A DNA stretch of 64,000 nt, taken from CAXBDP01 sp041689935. Its GTDB lineage: Bacteria; Bacteroidota; Bacteroidia; Cytophagales; Cyclobacteriaceae. The stretch spans positions 19,904-83,903 of the forward strand of contig JBDNFI010000055.1 in NCBI GenBank assembly GCA_041689935.1. The letters are read 5' to 3'. The notes beneath the pieces are model-generated. The model was not told the DNA's origin and ran no database searches. It saw nothing but the letters and a program-made list of their open reading frames with translations. Position 1 is the stretch's first letter; the number at the start of each line of letters is the position of its first letter. Positions 1-9,201 of this stretch are shown here, piece by piece. The translations under genes were made by a program, and so were the position numbers.

Positions 1-470
1 CGTTGATTAAAGCGAAGGCTTTTAAGCTTTCCTTTATTTTCTACGTGGATAAGATTCATCTGATCGTCGAAGACTTCCATCAAGATCCCATTTTGAATTT
101 CGATTGAGTGAAAGGCTGGAATTTTTTCGATCTCCATGTAGCACCACATCGCATCTTCTTCTAGTTCGGAGCCGATAAAAATTACCTCCCGCTTTTCACC
201 ATCTAGGCTAATGGAAACATGCTTTCTGATATATTCGGCAATGAGTTTTTGTAATTCTTCTGGGTTTTCAGGGCTGCTTACATTTATAAATCTGCCCGTC
301 ATTTTTTTTAAACCAGCTTCCAAATCATCCCAGAAAATTTTATGAATAATTTCCACCCGCTGTTTATCTGTATTGTGATTAATTTCGCACACGCTTACAT
401 GGAATGGGTGATCCATAAGCGCAGCACTTAATACAAATATCAATACAACCGCCGGTGTGATTACTTTCAT
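1..470 (-). CDS. DUF6702-like exported protein (partial, runs off the left edge)
   Basis: Reading the minus strand from an ATG at 470 gives an open frame that continues past base 1, so about 156 codons are visible and the C-terminus is missing. The N-terminus is a short hydrophobic signal (MKVITPAVVLIFVLSAAL), followed by DHPFHVSVCEINHN and a charged region with VEIIHKIFWDDLE. This matches my memory of the Bacteroidota DUF6702 family, whose function is unknown. It is divergently placed to the HupE-like gene at 538, with 67 bases between the starts. DUF6702, HupE/UreJ-like and M1 peptidase genes commonly sit together in this phylum, which supports the call. One GCGGGAGG octamer lies inside it (185-192, minus orientation). 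Confidence 0.7.
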   Translation of the reverse strand, partial: MKVITPAVVLIFVLSAALMDHPFHVSVCEINHNTDKQRVEIIHKIFWDDLEAGLKKMTGRFINVSSPENPEELQKLIAEYIRKHVSISLDGEKREVIFIGSELEEDAMWCYMEIEKIPAFHSIEIQNGILMEVFDDQMNLIHVENKGKLKSLRFNQ

Positions 471-537
471 AGGATTTGAAAAATTACCTTTAATATTACA
501 AATTCGAATCCAAAATTAGACGAACTAACTTAAATAC

Positions 538-1125
538 ATGTCAACATTTCAATTGTTTTACGAAGTGGGTTTCCATCACATCTTGGCGATGGATGGACTC
601 GATCATATTCTATTCATACTTGCTCTTTGCTCTATTTATCTTCTCCGTGATTGGCGTAAGGTGCTGATCCTCATAACGGCATTCACATTTGGCCATACGT
701 TGACACTTGCTTTGGTTACGCTCAATATTTTCAAAGCTGAATCTAATATCATCGAATTTTTGATTCCCATTACCATATTTGTGACTGCAGCATCAAATAT
801 TTGGAAGGGCACTAGTGCTTTCCAACGCAGTTCCAAATTTGAACTGAACTACCTTTATGCAGCTTTCTTTGGGTTAATTCACGGAATGGCTTTCGCAAAT
901 GAATTGAAGGCCTTACTTGGCAAAGACAATCAAGTGGTGTTGAAATTACTTTCCTTCAATGTAGGGATCGAGATAGGGCAAATTGTCGTGGTCGGGATAT
1001 TTTTGCTGACAGGCTATATTTTTATCGGCTTGTTTGGGATCAATCGTCGTGATTGGAATTTGGTGATAAACTCGGCAATTGCAGGAATTTCCTTACTTTT
1101 AATCTTTGAAGCCAAATTTTGGTAA
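538..1125 (+). CDS. HupE/UreJ-family membrane protein
   Basis: The product is a 195-residue polytopic inner-membrane protein with about five or six hydrophobic segments. Near the N-terminus it has GFHHILAMDGLDHILF, the His/Asp-rich signature of HupE/UreJ-type proteins, then FTFGHTLTLAL, and a second His motif (HGMAFANEL) near residue 115. Relatives are thought to move nickel or another divalent metal, but the Bacteroidota branch has not been tied to a substrate as far as I know. The downstream peptidase ORF overlaps its end, although the likely peptidase start at 1130 lies just 4 bases past the stop, so the two are probably cotranscribed and both may be linked to metal or peptide handling. 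Confidence 0.8.
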   Translation: MSTFQLFYEVGFHHILAMDGLDHILFILALCSIYLLRDWRKVLILITAFTFGHTLTLALVTLNIFKAESNIIEFLIPITIFVTAASNIWKGTSAFQRSSKFELNYLYAAFFGLIHGMAFANELKALLGKDNQVVLKLLSFNVGIEIGQIVVVGIFLLTGYIFIGLFGINRRDWNLVINSAIAGISLLLIFEAKFW

Positions 1126-1129
1126 GCAT

Positions 1130-3454
1130 ATGAAAAATTTATTTACACTCCTACTTTTAGTCAACATCAGCTTTATTGGGCAAGCTCAACAGCGTACTAG
1201 CAATCATGGCAATCGCTTTGAACAATTGGGTACGGAGCTACGCACACCCAATGTGTATCGTACTGGCTCGGGCGCACCCGGCCATATGTATTGGCAGCAA
1301 AGAGCCGATTATGAAATCGACGTGGAATTAGACGATCAAAATCAAAAACTGTATGCAAGTGAGTTGATTACCTACCATAACAATTCGCCTGATATCCTCT
1401 CCTACTTGTGGCTACATTTGGACGAAAATGTAAGAGATAGAGATGCCGATAATTACAAAGCAGCAAGTACCACCATTCGGAATAGAATGAGCTTCGATGC
1501 ATTGAAAACCATTGAAACACATGATGAGGACTTAGGCTTCAAGATAGAATTTGTGCAAGATGCCAACGGCAATGATCTGCCTTATACCATCAACCAAACC
1601 TTAATGAGAATAGACTTGCCTACTCCTTTGGCATCGGGCGAGAAAATCCAAGTTCGTATAAAGTGGTGGTTCAATATCAGCGACAGATTAGTGCATGGTG
1701 GCCGCCCCGGGTATGAATTGTTCTCAGGCGATGGCAATTACCTATATACCACAGCAGGCTGGTTTCCCCGCATGGCCGTATATGGCGATTACGAAGGATG
1801 GCACAATAAGCAATTTACAGGCAGAGGCGAATTTGCCCTTCCATTTGGTGATTACAAAGTAAATATGACCGTTCCGGCTGATCATGTAATTGGCTCTACA
1901 GGCGTATTGCAAAACCCAGATGATGTTCTCACTGCTGCACAAAGGGAGCGCTTTGAACAATCAAAAACTGCTGAGAATCCAGTAATGATTATTACGCGGG
2001 AGGAAGCAGAACGCAACGAAAAGAGTAAATCGACAGATAAAAAGACTTGGACCTTCCATGCCGAAAATGTGAGGGACTTTGCTTGGACCAGTTCACGCAA
2101 ATTCATTTGGGATGCAATGGGCGTGGATATCGAAGGCAAAAAAGTAATGGCCATGAGCTATTATCCAAAAGAAGCGTATTCGCTATACAGCAGATACTCC
2201 ACCCAAGCAGTAGCACATACATTGGAAGTTTATTCCAAATTTACCATTCCTTATCCGTATCCAGTGGCTATTTCGGTAGAAGCATCCAATGGCATGGAAT
2301 ATCCGATGATTGCCTTCAACTACGGACGCACAGCACCAGACGGCACCTATTCGGCTGCCACGAAATATGGTGCAATTGGTGTAATCATTCACGAGGTAGG
2401 CCACAACTTTTTTCCGATGATTATCAACTCCGACGAGCGCCAATGGACTTGGATGGACGAAGGGCTCAATTCATTTATGCAGTTTCTCGCCCAGCAGGAA
2501 TGGGAGCCTGATTACCCTCAAAGGAGAGGGCCAGCCCATAAGATCGTGGATTACATGAAAAGCCCAAAGGACTTATTGGAGCCAATTATGACCAATTCTG
2601 AAAATATTGTTCAATTCGGTGCAAACGCCTATGGTAAGCCCGCTACGGCATTGAATATTCTCCGAGAAACAGTGATGGGCCGTGAGCTTTTCGATTATTC
2701 ATTCAAGGAATATGCCCGCAGATGGGCGTTCAAACATCCTACTCCTGACGACTTTTTCCGCACAATGGAAGATGCCAGTGGGGTGGATTTAGATTGGTTT
2801 TGGAGAGGTTGGTTCTACAGTATCGACAATGTAGATATTGCCATTGACCATGTGGAATGGTATAAGATTGATTCACAAAACCCGGAGGTAGAAAATGCAA
2901 GAAGGCGGGAGGAATTTGCCCAACAAGAGGAAGGAACATTCAATATCCGTAATCGCGAAATAGGCATGGAATACCTATCCGATCGGAAGCCAACCATCAT
3001 TAAGGATTTCTACAATAGCTACGATCCCTTCGAAGTGACGGACGAGCAAAAAAATGCTTATACGCGATTATCAGCGACGCTAACACCAGAAGAAAAAGCG
3101 CTACTCAATGGGGAATGGAACTTCTACGAAATGCAATTTTCAAATATCGGTGGTTTGGTCATGCCGTTGATTTTAGAATTTACCTTTACAGATGGTACAA
3201 GCGAAATGCGCAAAATACCTGCTGAAATTTGGAGATTAAATGAAGGCCAAGTAAGCAAAGTGTTCAAATTCAATAAGGAAGTGGCAAGTATCCTGCTAGA
3301 TCCATACCGCGAAACCGCTGATGTGGAAGAGGACAATAATCATTGGCCAAGAAATTTACAGCCAAGTAGATTCGATGCATTCAAGCAGCAAAACACCCCT
3401 AGAGGTGCGGCTAATGATAACAACCCAATGCAGAAAGCAAAGGGAGGAAGATAA
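1130..3454 (+). CDS. Secreted M1-family zinc metallopeptidase
   Basis: This 774-residue protein is an exported aminopeptidase-type enzyme. I place the start at 1130 rather than 1106, because it gives a clean signal peptide (MKNLFTLLLLVNISFIGQAQ) and begins just after the upstream stop. The zinc site HEVGH is at residues 421-425, with the third ligand Glu444 in the WMDEGLNSF context. The N-terminal substrate-binding loop, GAMEN in classical M1 enzymes, reads NGMEYP at 387-392. It therefore has the M1 catalytic layout, acting in the periplasm or outside the cell. There is no ERAP-like C-terminal domain of full length; the tail is hydrophilic and Asn/Lys-rich. Two GCGGGAGG octamers lie in the gene. 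A hairpin terminator follows at 3478. Confidence 0.9.
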   Translation: MKNLFTLLLLVNISFIGQAQQRTSNHGNRFEQLGTELRTPNVYRTGSGAPGHMYWQQRADYEIDVELDDQNQKLYASELITYHNNSPDILSYLWLHLDENVRDRDADNYKAASTTIRNRMSFDALKTIETHDEDLGFKIEFVQDANGNDLPYTINQTLMRIDLPTPLASGEKIQVRIKWWFNISDRLVHGGRPGYELFSGDGNYLYTTAGWFPRMAVYGDYEGWHNKQFTGRGEFALPFGDYKVNMTVPADHVIGSTGVLQNPDDVLTAAQRERFEQSKTAENPVMIITREEAERNEKSKSTDKKTWTFHAENVRDFAWTSSRKFIWDAMGVDIEGKKVMAMSYYPKEAYSLYSRYSTQAVAHTLEVYSKFTIPYPYPVAISVEASNGMEYPMIAFNYGRTAPDGTYSAATKYGAIGVIIHEVGHNFFPMIINSDERQWTWMDEGLNSFMQFLAQQEWEPDYPQRRGPAHKIVDYMKSPKDLLEPIMTNSENIVQFGANAYGKPATALNILRETVMGRELFDYSFKEYARRWAFKHPTPDDFFRTMEDASGVDLDWFWRGWFYSIDNVDIAIDHVEWYKIDSQNPEVENARRREEFAQQEEGTFNIRNREIGMEYLSDRKPTIIKDFYNSYDPFEVTDEQKNAYTRLSATLTPEEKALLNGEWNFYEMQFSNIGGLVMPLILEFTFTDGTSEMRKIPAEIWRLNEGQVSKVFKFNKEVASILLDPYRETADVEEDNNHWPRNLQPSRFDAFKQQNTPRGAANDNNPMQKAKGGR

Positions 3455-3477
3455 GAAAAAAGTATTTCTTAAAATGA

Positions 3478-3511
3478 AATAGCCTGTGATAGAAAATCAC
3501 AGGCTATTTTT
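3478..3511. terminator. Bidirectional Rho-independent terminator
   Basis: A 12-bp perfect stem (AATAGCCTGTGA at 3478-3489 pairing with 3497-3508) and a 7-base loop are followed by a T run. It lies between the convergent M1 peptidase (plus) and RsmB-like (minus) genes and can serve both. Confidence 0.85.
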
Positions 3512-3545
3512 ATGTCACACTTCCAATAATATTATTAAAAAGGGA

Positions 3546-4736
3546 TTATCCTTTCCTCACCATTCTCGCCATAAAGAAGCCATCGAAACCTTCAGATGGC
3601 CAAATTTCGCGTTGTTCTTCGAGGGTGAACTCAGGGTTCTTTTCGAGAAACTTGAATACCTGATCCATATTTTCGGATGGAAGGATACTGCAAGTGGCAT
3701 ATACCAATTTACCTCCCGCCTTTACCATAGCAGAGTAATCTTGTAAAATATTGGCTTGTGTAGCTTTCACTTCTTCCAGCATTTCTGGAGTCAATTTCCA
3801 TTTTGCATCGGGGTTTCTTTTTAGCACGCCCAATCCGCTACATGGCACGTCCAATAATACGCGGTCTGCCGTATTGTTCAGCCTTTTTATCGCTTTTGCA
3901 TTATCGATGGTTCTACATTCAATAATATCAATCCCGCCACGAGAAGCACGGGTTCTAAGATTTTTCAGCTTCCACTCCTCTGTGTCGAGAGAGAGGATTT
4001 TGCCTTTATTTTCCATAAGTGCGGCTAGGTGCAAGCTTTTGCCGCCACCGCCGGCGCAGGCATCAATTACTCTCATGCCAGGCTCCACTTGCGTAAAGGG
4101 TGCTACCTGCTGTGAAGAAGCATCCTGCACTTCGATCCAGCCATCTTTGAAGGCATCTGTACGGAATACATTTACTCTTTTGTCGAGAATCAGCGCATCA
4201 TCTGCTCCATTCACTCTACTAGTTTTCACATCTATATCATGGAAGAAATACTCCACTCCATTTCTATTGGCTTTGAGGGAATTTACACGCAATACTAGTT
4301 CGGCGTGCTCATTTAAGGAGCGCAACTCTCTATCCCATTTGGTACCGAGCTCCGATTCTCCAAGTTCGTCAAGCCAATCGGGCAAGGACTCGCGAATAGC
4401 TCGTATCTTTTGATTTTCTCGATCATTGGCCAATACCGCTCTGCGATTGACACCTTTCAACTCCGGCCAATCGGGCAAATCTCTGCTATTGAGTATCCAC
4501 CAAACGGCAAATATTTGTTCGTAACTTGGTGATGGAAAGTCGATGGCTTCGTTAATTCTGCGCCAATGCCTTACCATATCGTAGGTATTTTCGGCAATAA
4601 AACCTCTATCGCGAGCGCCCCATTTGGGATTGGATCGTAAAATCCTCTCCACAACTTTATCGGCTTTGTGATTATCTTCGAATACATAACGGAGCGCATT
4701 GGCTACGGCATGAACTAATGATCGGTGTAGTCTCAA
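3546..4736 (-). CDS. RsmB/NOP-family rRNA (cytosine-5) methyltransferase
   Basis: The enzyme methylates a cytosine in ribosomal RNA using S-adenosylmethionine. The SAM-binding motif VIDACAGGGGKSLHLAAL, the first conserved cysteine (LLDVPCSGLGVL) and the second, catalytic cysteine motif (VYATCSILPSEN) are all present. The N-terminal part is the helical NusB-like region of the family. The longest frame opens at 4820, but I favour the TTG at 4736, which gives an N-terminus typical of the family (RLHRSLVHAV). This TTG shares its bases with the TGA of the upstream asparaginase gene (TTGA overlap), a translational coupling arrangement. It gives 396 residues. It is the last gene of the hemW operon. 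Which rRNA position it modifies cannot be told from sequence. Confidence 0.85.
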   Translation of the reverse strand: MRLHRSLVHAVANALRYVFEDNHKADKVVERILRSNPKWGARDRGFIAENTYDMVRHWRRINEAIDFPSPSYEQIFAVWWILNSRDLPDWPELKGVNRRAVLANDRENQKIRAIRESLPDWLDELGESELGTKWDRELRSLNEHAELVLRVNSLKANRNGVEYFFHDIDVKTSRVNGADDALILDKRVNVFRTDAFKDGWIEVQDASSQQVAPFTQVEPGMRVIDACAGGGGKSLHLAALMENKGKILSLDTEEWKLKNLRTRASRGGIDIIECRTIDNAKAIKRLNNTADRVLLDVPCSGLGVLKRNPDAKWKLTPEMLEEVKATQANILQDYSAMVKAGGKLVYATCSILPSENMDQVFKFLEKNPEFTLEEQREIWPSEGFDGFFMARMVRKG

Positions 4737-5224
4737 GGTGTTTGAATAAATTGTCCAGTTTCTAAATTTCTTTGACAGTTTTTGGCGGGAATCAACTGCC
4801 CATTCATGGCAATGAAACAACCCTCCGAAGCCAACTGCATGGCTGCGATAGCAAATCCTAGCTGAAAGTCAGCATCCGTTTCTTTAAAGATAGCAGGCAA
4901 GTGCGATCCTGTTAGGATGATCGTTTTGCTTACAATATTTTGTAAAGCTTTCGCTGTATTTATCATGGTATCGGTGCCATGGGTGATAAGAATATTCTTT
5001 TCCTTTCGCGCCTCTATCAGCTTACGAAGAGCTACACGGTCGGATTCGCTTATATCTTGACTGTCCTTTTTGCAAAATGAAATCACCTCATAGGGTTGTG
5101 AAAACTTAGTCTTCGCTACTATTTTGACAAAAGCGGGTTCCATTATTTCAAAAGCATAGGCTCCAGTGGATTTTGGATAATCCTTGTCGATGGTGCCTCC
5201 TGTTTGTATCAAAAGTATTTTCAT
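4733..5224 (-). CDS. Short asparaginase-domain protein
   Basis: This 163-residue protein carries only the N-terminal domain of the L-asparaginase fold. The first catalytic threonine motif is at the start (IQTGGTIDK), and the second motif (LITHGTDTM) is near residue 80, followed by TIILTGSHLPA. Full asparaginases have about 330 residues with a second domain that contributes to substrate binding. Short stand-alone versions are widespread in Bacteroidota, so this is probably not a truncation. Asparagine hydrolysis is the family reaction; whether the short form does it is unknown. It lies 2 bases after the DUF721 gene and its stop overlaps the start of the methyltransferase. Confidence 0.8.
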   Translation of the reverse strand: MKILLIQTGGTIDKDYPKSTGAYAFEIMEPAFVKIVAKTKFSQPYEVISFCKKDSQDISESDRVALRKLIEARKEKNILITHGTDTMINTAKALQNIVSKTIILTGSHLPAIFKETDADFQLGFAIAAMQLASEGCFIAMNGQLIPAKNCQRNLETGQFIQTP

Positions 5225-5226
5225 GG

Positions 5227-5544
5227 CTAATGAAAAACGATATCAGTAATTACGCCGGTACCAACTTCCTTTTCGAATAGACCCATAATAGCACTTTTGG
5301 AGTGGGAAAGTTCTTGTTTCAATGGAGCAGAACTGAGGGTTACAAACAATACCTTATCTCTGATGAATAGCTTGGTGGTACGATTGGCAATGGTTGGGCC
5401 CATTATTTTTTCCCAAAAAACGATCAAATACGTTTCATCGAATTTTTGATCTATTTGATGCCGACGAAGAAATTCACGGAAAACTTCCTTGAGTGGCTGG
5501 GCTGTTTGTGCCGATCGCTTGAGGAGGTTTTTGTCAAATGCCAT
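5227..5544 (-). CDS. DUF721 / DciA-like protein
   Basis: This 105-residue protein has the DUF721 pattern: a Lys-rich helical N-terminus (LKEVFREFLRRH), the core FWEKIMGPTIANRT, and a basic beta-rich end (VLFVTLSSAPLKQEL). Members of this family include DciA, the helicase-loading factor that replaces DnaC in most bacteria, which would place it at the replication fork. I chose the start at 5544, not 5598, because the extra residues are unlike the family and this start overlaps the upstream gene by only 11 bases. It sits within the hemW operon, which suggests shared transcription, not a shared pathway. Confidence 0.75.
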   Translation of the reverse strand: MAFDKNLLKRSAQTAQPLKEVFREFLRRHQIDQKFDETYLIVFWEKIMGPTIANRTTKLFIRDKVLFVTLSSAPLKQELSHSKSAIMGLFEKEVGTGVITDIVFH

Positions 5545-6301
5545 GAGTGAGATTGATAATTGGAAATAAAATTGGGCGGGAGGGACTTGCATCCGCAACC
5601 AGTGTTGTCAACTGCAAATTTAGCAAATATAGGCCGTCCTCTAGGTGATTAGGAATATATATTAATTCGGTAATCGTCGCTTGCCTGCGTATTTGATCTG
5701 GAAAATGCCAAAAAGCCTTGTGCGCGAGGAGTGCGCCACCGTCTATTTCTTTGTCTACACTTGGCAAATCTACCAGCAGGTGAATCACTTGGTGTTTAGC
5801 CAAATACGCTGCAAGTGAGGCCTCTAAGTAGGGTGGATTAGTGCCGCTGTATTTTCTTGTGATGCTGTCCGCATTATTGGGGATGGTACGTATAGCTATT
5901 GCATCGCTGTCTATTCTTCCAACTGCCTTCTTGAAGGCTTGCAGTGTGATTACCCTATCGCCATTTTTCAATTCTGGCTCAATAGAAACTACCCTGCACA
6001 TGCTATGAAAATCTTTTAAATAGGCAGTACTCGCGCCATCAGTGCTTATGTGGCCGTAACATTCGGTATGGGTGCCGTTACCATGTGGACTAAAAGTGAA
6101 TTTTTGGTAATTGACCGGGCCACCTTCGGCCACACTTCCTACAAAGTTGCCCATGCGAATGATTTCCAATTTAGGATCATCCGCCCAATAGCAATTGGGA
6201 TTTTGGCTGCCGTGCTGCAATGGAATGCCAATTTCTACAGGCTTTCTGAGATCTGCTCGGAACAAATTCGTACCATGCAAAAAATCGAAATGTGTAATCA
6301 T
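5534..6301 (-). CDS. Cyclase-family (kynurenine formamidase-like) hydrolase
   Basis: The product has 255 residues and the metal-binding signature of the cyclase family (HGNGTHTECYGH, around residues 73-84), in which His and Asp/Glu bind zinc or manganese. Relatives include kynurenine formamidase and isatin hydrolase, which open amide or lactam bonds. The actual substrate is unknown. Its ATG overlaps the stop of hemW in an ATGA arrangement, and its end overlaps the DUF721 start. No kynurenine pathway genes are nearby. Confidence 0.8.
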   Translation of the reverse strand: MITHFDFLHGTNLFRADLRKPVEIGIPLQHGSQNPNCYWADDPKLEIIRMGNFVGSVAEGGPVNYQKFTFSPHGNGTHTECYGHISTDGASTAYLKDFHSMCRVVSIEPELKNGDRVITLQAFKKAVGRIDSDAIAIRTIPNNADSITRKYSGTNPPYLEASLAAYLAKHQVIHLLVDLPSVDKEIDGGALLAHKAFWHFPDQIRRQATITELIYIPNHLEDGLYLLNLQLTTLVADASPSRPILFPIINLTHGI

Positions 6302-7431
6302 AGTGAATCAACAAAAAGTTCGGAAGTAATTGCATCGGCCATCAACCGCCCGCTTGAGCTTAATCGGATGCCTTTTTCGGTTGGTTCAGCCAATTTTTGT
6401 TCAATCAAGATAGCAAAGTTTTCCCATCCTGGCCAATCGGCAGGCAATTGAAATTGGGTTTTCAATAAATCGAAATCCAGCCCCCAGCGTGTGCGCAATG
6501 CTGTCAATAAATAATCATTTACTTTATCACTTTCACTCAATATCTCCTTTTGGAAATAATCTTTTCCACTTTCCAGCGATTTCAAATACGTAGAATTATT
6601 GGCAACATTCCATTGCCTAGATTGGCCGTCGTAGGAATGGGCGCTTGGGCCAATTCCCAAATAGTGTTTTTGCAGCCAATAGGAACTATTATGTCGTGAA
6701 TAATTTCCCGAATGGCAAAAATTAGACACCTCGTATTGCTCATAGCCATGTTGCGCTGCGCGCTCAATCAGCATTTCGTATTGGGTAGCGGCAAAATCAT
6801 CTTCTGGCTTTCGCATTTTGCCTTTTCGTACCCAATTGCCAAAGGCTGTTTTCTCTTCAATAGTGAGGGAATAAGAACTTATATGCTCAGGTCTGTACTG
6901 CATCGCCATGGCCAAATCCTCCCGCCATTTGTTGTGATTTGGCTGTGGCACTCCATAAATCAAATCGATGCTAATGTTTTGAAACCCCGCTTGGCGCACA
7001 TATTCCATGGCTTGTAAACCTTCCTTGGCCGAGTGCGCTCTGTTCATCCATTTCAGTATTTCTTCATCAAAACTTTGAATACCCACGCTCAAGCGGTTGA
7101 TTCCCGCTTTGTGCCAGTCCGTCGCTTTTTGTAAGCTGATATCATCTGGATTGGCTTCTAGCGTAATTTCCACGTCCTGTTCTATCTCAAAATTGGACTG
7201 TATTGCATCCAAAACTTGCCCGATTTCCGCCACAGTCAAAATAGACGGCGTGCCACCCCCAAAATAGATACTTGAAATTATTTTTCCCTGAAGATAGTTT
7301 TTGCGTAAGACTAACTCATGCTGCAAAGCGTGCATCATTGCCTCCTTTTGTGCCAAACTTGTGCTAAAATGAAAGTCACAATAGTGGCAAGCTTGCTTGC
7401 AAAAAGGAATATGTATGTAAATTCCAGCCAT
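6298..7431 (-). CDS. hemW: HemW-type radical SAM heme chaperone
   Basis: The 377-residue protein starts with IYIHIPFCKQACHYCDF, the radical SAM CX3CX2C motif (C11, C15, C18) typical of HemW. It also shows the GGGTPS motif and the ERAAQHGYEQYEVSNF region that distinguish the HemW/HemN-like branch. HemW lacks the residues of true HemN and is thought to insert heme into target proteins rather than oxidise coproporphyrinogen. It is the first gene of a five-gene minus-strand operon and is divergent to the barrel gene at 7468, with 36 bases between the starts. Confidence 0.9.
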   Translation of the reverse strand: MAGIYIHIPFCKQACHYCDFHFSTSLAQKEAMMHALQHELVLRKNYLQGKIISSIYFGGGTPSILTVAEIGQVLDAIQSNFEIEQDVEITLEANPDDISLQKATDWHKAGINRLSVGIQSFDEEILKWMNRAHSAKEGLQAMEYVRQAGFQNISIDLIYGVPQPNHNKWREDLAMAMQYRPEHISSYSLTIEEKTAFGNWVRKGKMRKPEDDFAATQYEMLIERAAQHGYEQYEVSNFCHSGNYSRHNSSYWLQKHYLGIGPSAHSYDGQSRQWNVANNSTYLKSLESGKDYFQKEILSESDKVNDYLLTALRTRWGLDFDLLKTQFQLPADWPGWENFAILIEQKLAEPTEKGIRLSSSGRLMADAITSELFVDSL

Positions 7432-7467
7432 ATTTTGTAAAAGTAGCTAATCCTAATCAGCATTGTT

Positions 7468-9201
7468 TTGTTCCGTATCCTTACAATAATTGCTTCTATC
7501 TTTATTTTATCTCCTGCATTTGCGCAGCAGGCGGGTCAAATACAGCTTCGTTGGCAGTTTTCGAGCAGCAGCGAGGATATGCCCAATGCACCAAAATCGG
7601 CAACAGATTCTTTGCAGGCCACACGGATTATCGCAAATACCTTGAACGACTTTCGAGCCAACGGATATTTATCGGCAAATATCGACATGGTAGACATGGA
7701 AAGCGAAAATTGGGATGTACACTTGTATGTTGGCCCGATGTTCGGCTGGGCAAGGTTAGACGTAGGCAATATAGGTGAGCTAATGCTACGCAAGGTTGGG
7801 TATCGAAAGGTAGATTTTGATGGAAGGAAAATCAATCCCAGCCAATTATCGGCATTGATGAGCAAGTTGCAGCAAGAAAGCATTGATGCTGGCTATCCAT
7901 TTACCCAATTGCTTCTCGATAGTTTGCAAATGCGGGAGGATGGCCTTATTGCCCAAGTCAATTTGATCTCTGGCCCACGTGTGTATTTCGATTCGCTACA
8001 AGTAAACCCTAATGATTTGGTGAAGAATAGTTTTCTCTCAGCGTATTTGGGCATTCGTGAAGGGGATTCGTTCAATGAACAATTTTTCAATCGTGTAAAT
8101 AATCGTATCAAGAGGTTGCCCTTTCTAAAACAAAGCCAAGCTCCCTCGGTGATCTTTAGTGAAAATAAGGCCTATCCATTATTAAGACTGGAGCTACAAA
8201 AGGTGAATCAGGTAGATGGTGTCTTGGGTCTGCTGCCAAATGAGCTAGACCCCGGCAAAGTATTGGTTACCGGCCAGCTCAACTTGGAACTGCATAACCT
8301 ATTCCAATCTGGCAAAAGGCTGGGCATAGAATGGCAACAAATGCGGCCCGAATCGCAATTGCTACGGATGGAATACAGCCACTCTAATCTGATAAATTCG
8401 CCAATCGATTTAGATTTGGGATTTTTCTTGCTCAAAGAAGATTCCTCCTTCTTGAATACCGACTTGCGGATATCGCTGGGCTATTTGGCGGGAAATGCCA
8501 GTCAGCTCAAATTTATGGCGGGCAATCAACGAGGGAGTTTACTTTCGGTTGGCCAAAATACAGGGCAGGATCAACTCAGCAATCTGGCCGATACGCAATA
8601 CAGTTATTATGGTATCAATTGGAACATGATCACAACGGATGATCCTTTTCATCCATTCCAAGGCTGGCATGTGAATGTAAGTGCCGATATTGGAAACAGG
8701 CGAATACTGGAAAACGCCTCACTTCCTCCCGCTTTTTTCGAAGGGGTAGATTTGCGATCGGTGAAGTTCACTGCGCAGGCTTCTGCTGAAAACTTTAGTC
8801 CATTGAGTTCAAGGATCATTTTACGCAGCAAGCTACAAGGTGGCTGGGTCGAAAATCAACGGCTTTTCCTAAATGAACTCCATAGGCTTGGCGGGCTTAA
8901 TTCCCTTCGAGGATTCAACGAAAACTTCTTTTTTGCCTCCCGCTATGCCATTCTCAATTTGGAACCAAGGTTTTACTTAGATCCAAATTCGTATTTTTTT
9001 CTATTTTATGATCAAGCATTGCTTTATTACGAACTTGAAACTACTAAATTTGAGGATTCTCCATTTGGTATAGGAGCTGGGGTAAGTTTCACCACCAATG
9101 CGGGAATTTTTAATCTGGCTTATGGACTCGGCAATTCAAAACTTCAGAAATTTGAGTTCAGCAACTCTAAAATACATATTGGGTACATCAGCCGTTTTTA
9201 G
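7468..9201 (+). CDS. BamA/TamA-superfamily outer-membrane barrel
   Basis: This 577-residue protein has a signal peptide (MFRILTIIASIFILSPAFAQ), an N-terminal half with POTRA-like alternating strands (for example RVYFDSLQVNPNDLVKNSFL), and a C-terminal barrel. The barrel part contains LGGLNSLRGFNENFFFAS, close to the conserved RGF motif of BamA/Omp85 barrels, and ends in an aromatic residue (YISRF). The frame opens at a TTG at 7468; no ATG fits better. It is probably an accessory Omp85-type protein for outer-membrane assembly or export, not the main BamA, which is longer and has five POTRA domains. The downstream DUF4271 gene overlaps its end. Confidence 0.7.
   Translation: MFRILTIIASIFILSPAFAQQAGQIQLRWQFSSSSEDMPNAPKSATDSLQATRIIANTLNDFRANGYLSANIDMVDMESENWDVHLYVGPMFGWARLDVGNIGELMLRKVGYRKVDFDGRKINPSQLSALMSKLQQESIDAGYPFTQLLLDSLQMREDGLIAQVNLISGPRVYFDSLQVNPNDLVKNSFLSAYLGIREGDSFNEQFFNRVNNRIKRLPFLKQSQAPSVIFSENKAYPLLRLELQKVNQVDGVLGLLPNELDPGKVLVTGQLNLELHNLFQSGKRLGIEWQQMRPESQLLRMEYSHSNLINSPIDLDLGFFLLKEDSSFLNTDLRISLGYLAGNASQLKFMAGNQRGSLLSVGQNTGQDQLSNLADTQYSYYGINWNMITTDDPFHPFQGWHVNVSADIGNRRILENASLPPAFFEGVDLRSVKFTAQASAENFSPLSSRIILRSKLQGGWVENQRLFLNELHRLGGLNSLRGFNENFFFASRYAILNLEPRFYLDPNSYFFLFYDQALLYYELETTKFEDSPFGIGAGVSFTTNAGIFNLAYGLGNSKLQKFEFSNSKIHIGYISRF

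Noticed and set aside
2047..2511. 154-codon frame in another frame of the M1 peptidase gene
   Set aside because: It overlaps the zinc site region of the real gene and shows no family features.
3751..4413. 220-codon plus-strand frame opposite the RsmB-type gene
   Set aside because: It is antisense to clear methyltransferase motifs and has shadow-type Ser/Leu composition.
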